Below the pieces are notes generated by a model. That model made no database searches. It worked only from the letters and a program-made list of their open reading frames with translations, and had not been told where the DNA came from. Source: Xiphydria camelus (taxonomy: Eukaryota; Arthropoda; Insecta; Hymenoptera; Xiphydriidae). From it: a stretch of 64,000 bases of DNA. The DNA lies in contig OY783200.1 in the NCBI GenBank assembly GCA_963678675.1, positions 25,248,190-25,312,189 on the forward strand, written 5' to 3'. The position numbers were made by a program, and so were the translations under genes. Below are positions 1-9,153 of this stretch, in pieces (position 1 is the first letter of the stretch; each line of letters starts with the position of its first letter).

Positions 1-1
1 C

Positions 2-534
2 AATCTGATGAAGACGAAGAAGCCGGTGGTGCTGGTCACGACGAAGAACGACGACGCGAACGAGCAGTACGTCAAAGAGGCGGAGAAACTCGCGATGCGA
101 AAGGAATACAAGGGATCCGTTCTCGTCGTCGAGACATCCGCCCACGAAAACATCAACATCGACCTGGCTTTCATGCTCGTGGCACAGTTGGTGGACAAGA
201 CGAAGATGCGGAGCAAAGTTACCGGCTTCGCCGAAGCCGCGAGAGCGCGAAAAGAACTGCTGGACGCCTCCACAGAGTCCCTGCAGCGGCTCATTCGGAT
301 ACACGTGACCGATTATCGCGCCCTCTGGTCCCAGGCGTCGAAGAAATTGGCGCAGCACAGGGAGTTCACCGCGTTTGTGGAGCTGTTCGGCGTTGATGCC
401 ACGCAGAGGCTGTTCCGGCGGCACGTGAAGAAGCTGAAGGATGAGCAGGTCGCCAAGAAGATTCAGGGATACTTGGACATGCTGCCGGAGGTGCTGCACG
501 AGATCTGTCCGGATATATCGAATCTGATCAACGA
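2..534 (+). CDS. RhoGAPp190: RhoGAPp190 exon: GTPase-domain tail and first FF region
   Basis: The exon encodes the last third of the N-terminal Ras-like GTPase domain: VLVTTKNDD fits the G4 base-recognition position (N/TKxD) and VVETSAHEN fits the G5 SA motif. It is followed by a helical stretch (ALWSQASKKLAQHREFTAFV) of the FF type. The exon runs off the left edge. Its donor is GA|GTAAGC at 535, phase 2. Confidence 0.9.
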
Positions 535-3500
535 GTAAGCGGGGCCGTCGATTTCTCGCGGATTTTAGTGAGGTGTTTGTGAGCCGGACTCGTTCGCTCC
601 GCGTCGAACGCGTTTATTGTTTCGACTCGGTGAGCGGCGGGGATAAATGATACCTCGTAGGGTAGGATTTAGAGTGCGATTCGCTTCTCTTTGAAATACG
701 GAGAGGGCGATTGGACGAATTTATTATCATAAAGCTCGCTGAAGGGATTTCATAGGCAGGATTTAGTCAAACATCGCGAACAAGCGTGTTTCGATTTTCG
801 AAAAATGCTCAGCCGACGAGTCCGGCTTTTAAACTAGCCTCGTTCGTCGGTGGAACGAAAGAACCGAATTGAAAGTGATACCTGGCCACGGCGGTTTCTC
901 TCCAGAGAGTGGTCGACCGTGCAACGATACATAAAGGAACATCCGGATTTCCATCAGTACTTCTACGAGTGTCCCGAGGATATACCGTGGATCGACTACG
1001 ACTTCGGAGAGAACAACGGCTCGAAGATACCTTACGACGTGCTGGAAACGCCAGAAGCGGAGACGGTCTTCAAGAATCACGTGAACGCGCTGCAGCAGGA
1101 GCAACGACGATTGGAGTGAGTAGAGGAAAGAATGGGAATGGGATGTATACGTCGATCACGTGTGTAGAATCGTGTGTTATTAATCGCGAGACGTAACGCG
1201 ATATCCAGATCTCCCCCTGTATCGCCTTGGGATCACGCCGCTCTTTGAAAGCGGTTAGGTTACGGTCGATATAGCCCCGTAGAATCGTTGCAAAATGACT
1301 GAACGAACCGTGTGTGGTTTTATCGTGTACGACACACGCGTAGATGTAAGACGTATTGGCGGTCGGGGAATTTTGGAAAGCCTAAGGTTGTTGGAAAATG
1401 TTATGGATTACGGAAAGACAGGGGTGTGGGGGGGAAAGAAGGATTCCTTTATTAGATTTTAACTTACGAGACGAGTCTCTATGCATCAGTGAACATTAAT
1501 TTAGAACTGGCCAAAACTGAAATTTCTGAAATCGAACTGTGTACCTAACTCATTCTATTCGATGTATTTCTTCGCGTTGATTCCGAAAAACACAAATTTA
1601 TTGAGGAAATCTAAGGAAGTGCAAGACATCAGTAATTTCGTCCTCTGTATTTGCACCTTCCTTTGAGACTTTCTTCTTGGTAGAGATGTACGATTTTTAG
1701 AATCAGCTCCAAAGGATACATGCAAGAACAAATTTTCCCAGTTCGCTTGTTCCTTCGTATCTAAAACCATTATTGATCTCACTGCGGAGATTCTTCATTC
1801 CACCCCTAGAATAGCAAGCGAATTAATAACTCGTAATTCGGTAGATGGCCCCGCACATCGAGCGTAGATCATATATACCCCCGTAGTGTGTGTAAACATC
1901 GATATCGTGTCTCGGCAGCCAAAACGTGTACTAATGCTTTGCTTCACATTCTGGGTGGCGTTTCTTTATGCAGACTTCCAAAAAGGTAATTCAAACATGC
2001 TTTCGTACGGACTTGTTACTTACTCTTGATAGTAGAGATCGTATAGTCAGCGCTACAAGTCGCAGAGACCATTTGTCGATCTTGCGCCATAAACCGCCGC
2101 GTTCCGGGCGAATGTGGCCGAGCGTAACACTCTGACAACGGGTTCCTTCGACCGCATCGAAATTTCACGAGGACCGCTCGCGTTTTCTCGTCGCCTCAAT
2201 CGATGCGCTGCGTTTCGGTCAATAGCTGTCTAAACAGAAATTTAACAAGAGTCAATTTAACGTCGACGCATGACGCGTTCCCGCGTGAAATTCCCTCGAT
2301 TAACACCGCGACTTTCCCGACCTTCCGTCAGATGGAAAAAACAGTTCAAGCAGCTGCTCGAGGAGACGGGATACGTCACGCCGGGAAAGCATTTGGCCGA
2401 AGTCAGAGTGCTCTTCATGGGGCGCGAGTGTTTCGAGGCGTTATCTCACCAAGATTGCCAAGAGATATACGATCGGCATCAGAAGGAGATCATTGAGAAA
2501 GCGAAACACAACTTCCAGGTAGCAAACGGCGTGTAAATGACGAAGAGGTTGATCCCCTCTTTCGTGGTTTTCACCTTGCCGATTCTTACCTTGCTCGTTG
2601 CAGGAATTGCTGCTGGAGCACGCCGATCTTTTTTATCACTTCAAGAGTATAGCTCCTTCCGGCACGATCACGCAGGACGATATCAAAGAGATTACGGACG
2701 CGTTGCTCGACGATTTCAGGTACGCGCGGACAGAGAGAAAGTCGCGGTCGTCGCGAGTCCTGATTAGAAACATTTCCGATCGTCGAAATGCCCTCTTTGT
2801 GCGCGGTGAAGATAAAGAACGCGTCCCGCGCTTTCCTCACAGGTACAAAGCGTTGGATAGATTAGACCAGGATCGAAAGCTCATGTTGTTCCAACACTTG
2901 GGATTCGTTCATTGTCCAATTCGAGAGCATTGTCCCGCCTTCCCGAATTGCATGGACGCGTTGATCGAACGAATATTGGGCACGAAAGCGCATCGGTAAG
3001 CGAACGATTTCTCTGATAAAAAGCTCTGTATCTCGGTCTCTTCGACCAAGCCGAGAGTTTTGCGCTGACGACGATCTTTTACGTGGGCAGACCGTCCTCG
3101 TGGAATCATAGCAGCCAATGGCAATTAACGTCTGATAACAATCAACTGAACTTGGTTATACTTGGTAGCAACGGTCTCGGCGAAGAGTTCGCCCGCGAAA
3201 TTAAAGCCCAAACAGAAGACGACGAGGTCGAAATCGACTGTGACCCGTACACCCTCGGCTACAGGGTGATCGACGGTGATGTCGGGCTGCCGCACAATTC
3301 TTTTACCACGTCCGATTTTATGCCGCACGGTGAGTTACTGTTTCGCTGGTCGACGAGGATCTGACGCGCTTCGATCGCGATTATCTCTCGTAACCGGTGG
3401 AGCTTGGAGCGATCTTGGTGGAGAGATTTTTTGTAGATCGAAGTGTGCGATCTTCGAAAAAGTATCGAGGATCTTTCACGTAAAATTCACGGGGAACGGA

Positions 3501-5110
3501 GATAATCGCGATTAGGTTAGGTTATTACCGTGGCCGCGATACTCAATCATTGCTTCTTTCAGAGTTATATTCTTCGCGTGAGTACATGACGTGTGCACCG
3601 CGCGAATTCAAAGCTTTTCTTCAGCTAATCGTTCTGTTTCCAATTCTGTTAGCATCGTTTCTTTTTCGTGGATTTATACGTTTTACGCGCAATGGAGAAG
3701 CTTTCCTTCGAAATTCATTAAAGCAGCGACTGCACTGCATTCCTCCAGGTTCCTTCTGCATTTACTCGAACGAAGATTCCTTCGAATATATTCGCTCCTC
3801 TCTGGAAAAGACACTCTTGTCGAATCTGGAGCAAGAGGACAGACTGCCCTTTCAGGGACTTCCGATTGTCATTATGTTCGTGCCAGAGGCTAGCATTGAC
3901 GAGATGGAGGCTTTGAGACTCAGGGAGGAGGGACAGAATCTCGCCGATAGGTACGTTCGATGTTCACTACCACCGTCGTCTCATTACGCGTTGATCGTGC
4001 GACGCCCGATAGAATTGACAGCGAATAATCGCAACCATTTCCCTCCTCTTCTCCTCGGCAGCCTGCAATGCCCCTTCATCGACATTTGCATCGAAGACTT
4101 GGAGCAAGACAAGAGATTTCCAACGCCGTTAGTCAAGGATGCGCTGCAACAGCTCATACAATCCATAAAGCACCGCGCGGGATTCTTAAACATTTACCAG
4201 AGCGTCATCGAGTGTCTGGAGCCAGACATAAGGTGCGTGGCGCTTCGAGAGCGTGGAAATGTGGACGGCAAAACGTCAATGAAGGAATGACAATCGCGCG
4301 CTCTTTCAGGATAATAATGTGCATGTTCTGCGGCGATCCTTACTCGGTGGAGAACGTACTCGGACCTCTGCTCAGTCATCAGTGTTGCTTCTTGAGCGGC
4401 GAGCGATCGATCGTGCTGGAAACCTTTCTAGGTGAGTCGAAGCGACGCGTCGAAGTCATCATCTCCAGCTTCCACGGCGCGAACGCCTTCCGTGATGAAC
4501 TGGTGCACGGTTTCATACTCGTGTACTCCACGAAGAGGAAAGCTTCCCTGGCGACTCTCAAGTGAGTTTCGACGATAACCGGGTGCGTTCGAGCCCCACG
4601 ATGAATAACTCTTTCGTTCTTTAATAGCGCCTTTTCGATGAATATACCCAACTTGCCGATACAAATAATGGCCGTGACCGACACGGGCGGAGCCAACGCC
4701 TTCTTCAGCAGCGATCTCAGCCATTTACTGATCACAGAAGGAAACGCAACCGCCGACAGACTGCAGGCGCACTTCATGACCTCCGCGTCCAGCTGTCAGC
4801 AGAAAAGTACGTCGAGTCAACGCGCTCCGTGAAGAAACGATAGCGCGATCGCGCGCCGTACATCGCTCGCCCTCTTCCTTTTCCAGCGGCGTTTTACACG
4901 CCCTTCTTCAAGGAAGTCTGGGAGAAGAAGCCCGAGATCGAGCAAGCGTTCAACATGGAAGAACCGGGCAATCTCAACGACAGCGGCGAGGGGACACTGG
5001 AGTACTCCGCGCTGCATCCGATGCCGCCGCCGCGTCACGAGAGCTATCACCTCCAAACGCCGGACGACGGGTAAGTCGACTTTGAAAGTTTTCCCTCGAG
5101 TTTCTCGATC

Positions 5111-5177
<67 letters not shown>

Positions 5178-8100
5178 CTCTCTCTCTCTCTCTCTCTCAT
5201 CCGCTTCGCGCGCTCGCGCCGGCAGTGGCTCATAAGTCTAACGTGCAGCAGTATGTCCGTGACTTTCAGAAGCGGCTCCGAGTCTTACGAACAGCTTACT
5301 CCGGATGGCGATCTCGGCGAGACCGGGCTGAATGAACAGTTCGCCGATAACAGGGCGACTCCCAGCGACGACAGCGACATTTACAGTCAGGTGGACTTTC
5401 ATCGCGAGGAGAGGGAGAGAGACTCGCTGAAGAGCGGCGACATCACGTCCAAATTATCCGGTGAGTAGTAGACTCGTACATCGCACTGGGTAATCGGTCA
5501 AGGGAAAAAAAGTCAGGGAATTCCATAATGAAGTTTCCGTAATCGCCCTGTGTGAATATCCTCGTCGACCGGTCTTACCGACGATCTCTCCCTCCAGGCT
5601 GGGTGAAGGACACCTTTATGCACCAGGACGGCGTGACGAACAGCTACCCGCATCGCGCGTTCACCACCGGCCGGCGGCACATCTCGCAGGCGAAATCGCG
5701 GCCCAAGGGTAACAGCCAAACGCTGAAGCAGCCGGGTAAGATCAATCTGAAGGACTTCTCGAACGTGACCGACGCGATAGCGCGGATGACGATTGGCGAG
5801 AAGGAGGAGCACGGCTCGAAGCTGAGCATGGGCCATGCACCGCTCGCCACGCCGGAACTGGTCGATCTCGGCTCCGAGTACGCGCAGGTCAAGGACGTCG
5901 TCGTACCAAACTTGTACTCCTCGTACGACACCGATTACATGTACACCCTGGTGCAGGATTCGATCGCGAACAACAAGTCGAAGCTGCGACACAGACGGGA
6001 AAAGGGACAGCCTTGTACGTATGCCTCGTGCTCCTCCCGATTTGTCGGCGATAAACGGCGACTTTTTCCAGTGTGATATACAGAAGGATATTTTCGATTT
6101 CTCGCAGTAGACAAACCAACACTTTGTTCGTTGACAGCTTATAGCGACTCGGATTCGGAGTGGAGTTCGCTGGAGCGGCAAAAAGTGGCCGATGTACTCG
6201 GAAAAGCGAGCAAGAAACCCTCGAGTCATAAGCGCATTCGCAAGAAACGCACCGCTATACCCGTGGCGACTCCTAAAGTGCCGTCGCTCGCGAATATGGG
6301 GAGCGGCGACGGGATCGTCGGGTTGAATTATACCGCGAAGGACGAGAAGATCTGGCGGGTGGATCCCGCCGAGAGAGGTACACGAGTACTTGGTTTGCTC
6401 TTTCAGTGTCTAGAATCGCGCCGCAATCGAAATCTAAACCGGCGGATTCACCTGTTTCTCGATTGCCAGTGTCCAGTGAAACCCCGGACACGTCGGAGTC
6501 GAGTGATCAGGAGCACGCCTGCAGATCCCGCTCGAAGCAGCACAAGTCGGCGGCTGCGAGCCTGCGAAAACGATTCGGCAATTCGTTTCAGCAGCAGCAG
6601 CAGCACATCGCCGCGACGCTACAACATCCTTTCAACATGAAACACATGACGCAGGAGATGTTCAACGTTGTCTGTAAGTGTCGGCGTGCGACGATTCGGA
6701 CTTTCGCCGAACCTTGAAATCCGATCACTTTCCTTACAGCCAAGCAGAGGAACGAGAGCGCCTTCGGAAATTTGCCGGACGACGAGTCCAGCTTGGACGT
6801 CTCGTCGCCGCGGGAAATCAATTCTCCGAGCGTAAGTGTCGGAATAGCGAATTTTCGACTATTATTAGGTAGCTAATTAGCGAGCGGATGGGATTAATCG
6901 CCAACTCCGCTTTCTTCTGTCTCCCCTCCCCGACAGTTTGGTATTCTCGCGAAAGGAAAGGACTGCGAGAAATTGGCACGGAAGAAGGACAAGCAGAAAG
7001 CGAAGGAGGACGAGAAGCTGGAGAAGCGACGGCAGAAGGAGGAGAAGCTCAAGAGGCACGCCGAGAAGGAGAAGGAGCGCGAGAAGAAGAAGCAGGAGAA
7101 GACGAAGCAGACCAAAGGCAACGCCGCCGGCACGATCTCCGCCGGCCAGTCGCAGACGCTGATCGAGGACTTCGCTCAAAGCGAGACCAATCGGATACCG
7201 CTGTTCCTCGAGAAGTGCGTGCGATTCATCGAGGACGAGGGCCTCGACTCCGAGGGGATATACAGGGTACCCGGTAATCGAGCGCACGTGGAGCTGCTCT
7301 TCCAAAAGTTCGAGGAAGGTGAGAATTAATATCGCTGCATTTTGTGTAATCGGCGAAACGAGAACGCGAAGAGGATGAAGAGGAGCAGCAGCCGGAGGAA
7401 GCGGAGGAGCAGCAGCCGGAGGAAGCGGAGGAGCAGCAGCCGGAGGAAGCGAAGGAGCAGCAGCCGGAGAAACTCGTCGCGTTTTCCGGTACTCTATTAT
7501 ATAGAACGGATGTCATGTCTTTTTTTGTGGTTTTACAGATGGCAATGTCGACATACACTCGCTAGACATTCCCGTGAACGCGGTGGCAACGGCTCTGAAG
7601 GATTTCTTCTCGAAGAGGTTACCGCCGCTCATCGACAAGGAGCGCATGAGCGAGCTCGAGGACATATCGGGTAAGTTAAATGCTTTCGTTTTGCGCGAAT
7701 TTCTCTGTCCTCCGAACTCTTCTCGACGAGCTCCCGTTCCTTGCAGGCGCACGTGGCATCAGCAAACCAATGTCGGCGACTTGCATGAACATGGAAGGTC
7801 GGTATCTTCGATTTAGTTTCTCCGGGAAGAGAGAGAGAGAGAGAGAGAGTGTCGTTATTCACCTATCTTCGACTTACGAGCTACTCCCGTCGGTTTCAGA
7901 TCGAAGCTGCAGACTGCTCGCCCTGCGGCTGATGCTCAACAAGCTGAATCCAGTCAATTTCGACGTGCTGAAGTTCATCTTTCAACATTTCGTCAAGTAA
8001 GTATGCGAGGAAAAGCGGGATCGCATCTCCGTGGATTTGTCGACAACTGGAGGCTCACTCGCCATGGACTTGGGCGCTTCCCTTCCCTTTCCTCCCTTCC

Positions 8101-8559
8101 CCGCCTCTTCTTCCGGCATCGATCAGCGGAAGCAGCGGTAGAAGAGGACACGGACGAGGATGTACCGGTGATGAGAGATCTTTCCTCCCCGCTCCTTTTC
8201 CTTCACGGCAGTCGGCAAAAACAGCGGTAGAAGAAGACCACACTGAGACGGAAGGCCCGACTAAGGACCCTCGGACGCATCCAGAAAAAGAAGTGGCGGT
8301 AGTTCGAAGCGGTGACCGATCACCCTCGTTATTAAACCCGTTCGAAACTTTTGCTTTCAGAGTCGCCGAAAACTGCAAGCTGAATAGCATGGACAGCAAA
8401 AACCTGGCGATATGCTGGTGGCCCACGTTGCTGCCGATCGAGTTCAACGACCTGGGGCGATTCGAGGCGATGAGGCCGTACCTGGAAGACGTCGTGCAGA
8501 CCATGATCGACCAGTATCCCTTCCTGTTCTGCGGCAAGGAAGCCATCGTGATGGTCTAG
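2..8559 (+). CDS. RhoGAPp190: RhoGAPp190 (p190 RhoGAP), 3' portion, 21 exons
   Basis: GTPase-activating protein for Rho-family GTPases; in animals it lowers Rho activity at the membrane and cytoskeleton (family knowledge). Exons: 2-534, 906-1115, 2332-2518, 2604-2719, 2843-2995, 3091-3329, 3749-3950, 4062-4232, 4310-4561, 4628-4806, 4887-5070, 5270-5460, 5598-6014, 6138-6377, 6470-6673, 6740-6831, 6937-7318, 7539-7670, 7747-7797, 7900-7996, 8361-8559. Every junction is GT-AG; the lengths sum to 4431 bases, exactly 1477 codons with stop. Order seen: GTPase-domain tail, FF repeats, pseudo-GTPase pG1 and pG2, linker, Lys/Glu-rich segment, RhoGAP domain with GIYR arginine finger. The reading frame is already open at base 2 upstream of the ATG at position 8, so that ATG is internal and the N-terminal part lies beyond the window. 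The protein stops right after the GAP domain (AIVMV), without the C-terminal tail of mammalian p190. Confidence 0.95.
906..2995 (+). CDS. RhoGAPp190: RhoGAPp190 exons 2-5 of the window: FF-repeat region
   Basis: Four exons (906-1115, 2332-2518, 2604-2719, 2843-2995) encode tandem FF-type helical repeats. Typical starts are EWSTVQRYIKEHPDF and WKKQFKQLLEETGYV, each with later aromatic-rich helices. FF repeats of p190 are phosphopeptide and transcription-factor binding modules (family knowledge). The intron between 1116 and 2331 is the largest of the gene part seen (1.2 kb); I saw no other gene in it. Confidence 0.88.
3091..4232 (+). CDS. RhoGAPp190: RhoGAPp190 exons: pseudo-GTPase domain pG1
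   Basis: Three exons (3091-3329, 3749-3950, 4062-4232). The segment begins NLVILGSNGLGEEFAREI: the beta1/P-loop fold is kept, but the GxxxxGK[S/T] lysine and serine/threonine are replaced (GSNGLGEE), as in the nucleotide-free pseudo-GTPase domains known in p190. Later strands LPIVIMFVPEASIDE and LQCPFIDICIEDLEQ match beta strands of a Ras fold. It likely acts as a protein-interaction surface. Confidence 0.85.
4310..4806 (+). CDS. RhoGAPp190: RhoGAPp190 exons: pseudo-GTPase domain pG2
   Basis: Two exons (4310-4561, 4628-4806). Strands RIIMCMFCGDPYSVENVL, VEVIISSFHGANAF, HGFILVYSTKRKASL and LPIQIMAVTDTGGAN give a second Ras-like fold without a recognisable P-loop or NKxD motif, the expected character of pG2. 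Confidence 0.83.
4887..6831 (+). CDS. RhoGAPp190: RhoGAPp190 exons: linker between pG2 and RhoGAP
   Basis: Six exons (4887-5070, 5270-5460, 5598-6014, 6138-6377, 6470-6673, 6740-6831) encode a mostly disordered, Ser/Asp/His/Lys-rich linker of about 440 residues. It has several tyrosines in acidic context (SYEQLTPDG, YSSYDTDYMYTL, YSDSDSEWSSLE). In vertebrate p190 this region carries tyrosines that bind p120RasGAP; whether these tyrosines serve so here is inference. A short poly-Gln tract (QQQQQ) is coded near 6590. For the exon at 6470, an acceptor at 6407 would leave an impossible 29-bp intron, so the later acceptor was chosen. Confidence 0.85.
5114..5198. repeat. (CT)n microsatellite in RhoGAPp190 intron
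   Basis: CT run with one CCC interruption in the intron 5071-5269, about 70 bp before the next exon's acceptor; it may serve as part of a long polypyrimidine stretch. Confidence 0.95.
6937..8559 (+). CDS. RhoGAPp190: RhoGAPp190 exons: Lys/Glu-rich segment and RhoGAP domain
   Basis: Five exons (6937-7318, 7539-7670, 7747-7797, 7900-7996, 8361-8559). FGILAKGK is followed by about 45 residues almost only of K, E, R, Q, predicted to be a charged helix or coiled coil. The RhoGAP core follows: IPLFLEKCVRFIEDEGLDS, then GIYRVPGN with the catalytic arginine finger coded by AGG at 7264-7266, LLALRLMLNKL, FDVLKFIFQHF and LAICWWPTLL. The key catalytic residue is present, so the GAP is predicted active on Rho-family GTPases. 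TAG stop at 8557-8559. Confidence 0.95.
7380..7475. repeat. 24-bp tandem repeat, four units, inside a RhoGAPp190 intron
   Basis: The unit gaggagcagcagccggaggaagcg is repeated four times with few changes in the 220-bp intron 7319-7538. In one plus-strand frame it would encode EEQQPEEA repeats without stops. Direct read-through from the preceding exon hits a TAA at 7327-7329, so retention would truncate the protein. Confidence 0.85.
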
Positions 8560-9010
8560 TGTCCGAGGACGTCGCTCGGAGTGGTGAAGACGAGAGGCTC
8601 GGTTCGTGTATAAAAGTGAGATAATTTTGGTACCGTTCCACACATTTACGTCGTAGTTTCTTTCTCGAGCGCTCGTCGATCAGCTTCGGCGACAGCGTTC
8701 GTGTGTTATCGTAAGTTGGAGAACTCCACAATCACCCTAGTTTTAACGATTAACGCATAATATCGTGGTCTCATTTTTCACTATCTGATAACTCGTGATA
8801 TTTTATTTCTCTTGCGTCCTTTTTGTTTTGTTTTTCGACGCGCCCTCCGTTCCATTTTAACGGGAAGGAGGAGGCGCTCGTCGTCTGCGTAGTTTAAGTT
8901 ACTCGCGCATTTTCGTGGCTTAACGAGAGCGTTTGATTCGGGCGTCGCATCGAGGCCAAACCTTTCACGTACAATAATCGGAACGCGAGATCGAGATGAA
9001 TATACTCTTA
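8560..9010 (+). other. Probable RhoGAPp190 3' UTR
   Basis: Non-coding sequence after the stop codon. I found no canonical AATAAA in it; the transcript end cannot be placed. An inverted-repeat element follows directly. Confidence 0.45.
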
Positions 9011-9150
9011 GGGCCGATATTACAATGTCAGGTTAAACCGGAGGTTACAGGTTACCGCTGGTTTTGGTATATTTCGTGTCACACGAACATATACCAAAAA
9101 CAGCGGTAACCTGTAACCTTCGGTTTAAACTGACATTGTAATATCGGCCC
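9011..9150. mobile_element. Foldback MITE with TTA target duplication
   Basis: A 140-bp near-perfect inverted repeat with arms of about 62 bp that begin GGGCCGATATTACAATGTCA. It is flanked by TTA at 9008-9010 and 9151-9153. A 3-bp TTA duplication with G-rich TIRs fits PIF/Harbinger-type MITEs (family knowledge). It lies about 450 bp after the RhoGAPp190 stop and may be in its 3' UTR. Confidence 0.85.
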
Positions 9151-9153
9151 TTA

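Noticed and set aside
8..10. ATG at position 8 as start codon
   Set aside because: It lies inside the GTPase domain, and the frame is open upstream to the window edge.
4817..5233. Minus-strand frame with RERERE repeats, and similar LSLSLS frames at many (CT)n/(GA)n tracts
   Set aside because: Translation of dinucleotide microsatellites; no splice structure or domain.
6407..6469. Earlier acceptor for the RhoGAPp190 exon at 6470
   Set aside because: In-frame, but would leave a 29-bp intron after the donor at 6378, below what can be spliced.
8209..8360. Coding-like frame upstream of the last RhoGAPp190 exon as an added exon
   Set aside because: The frame is open, but the candidate acceptor at 8211 gives the wrong phase and a stop; conserved RhoGAP sequence joins directly at 8361.
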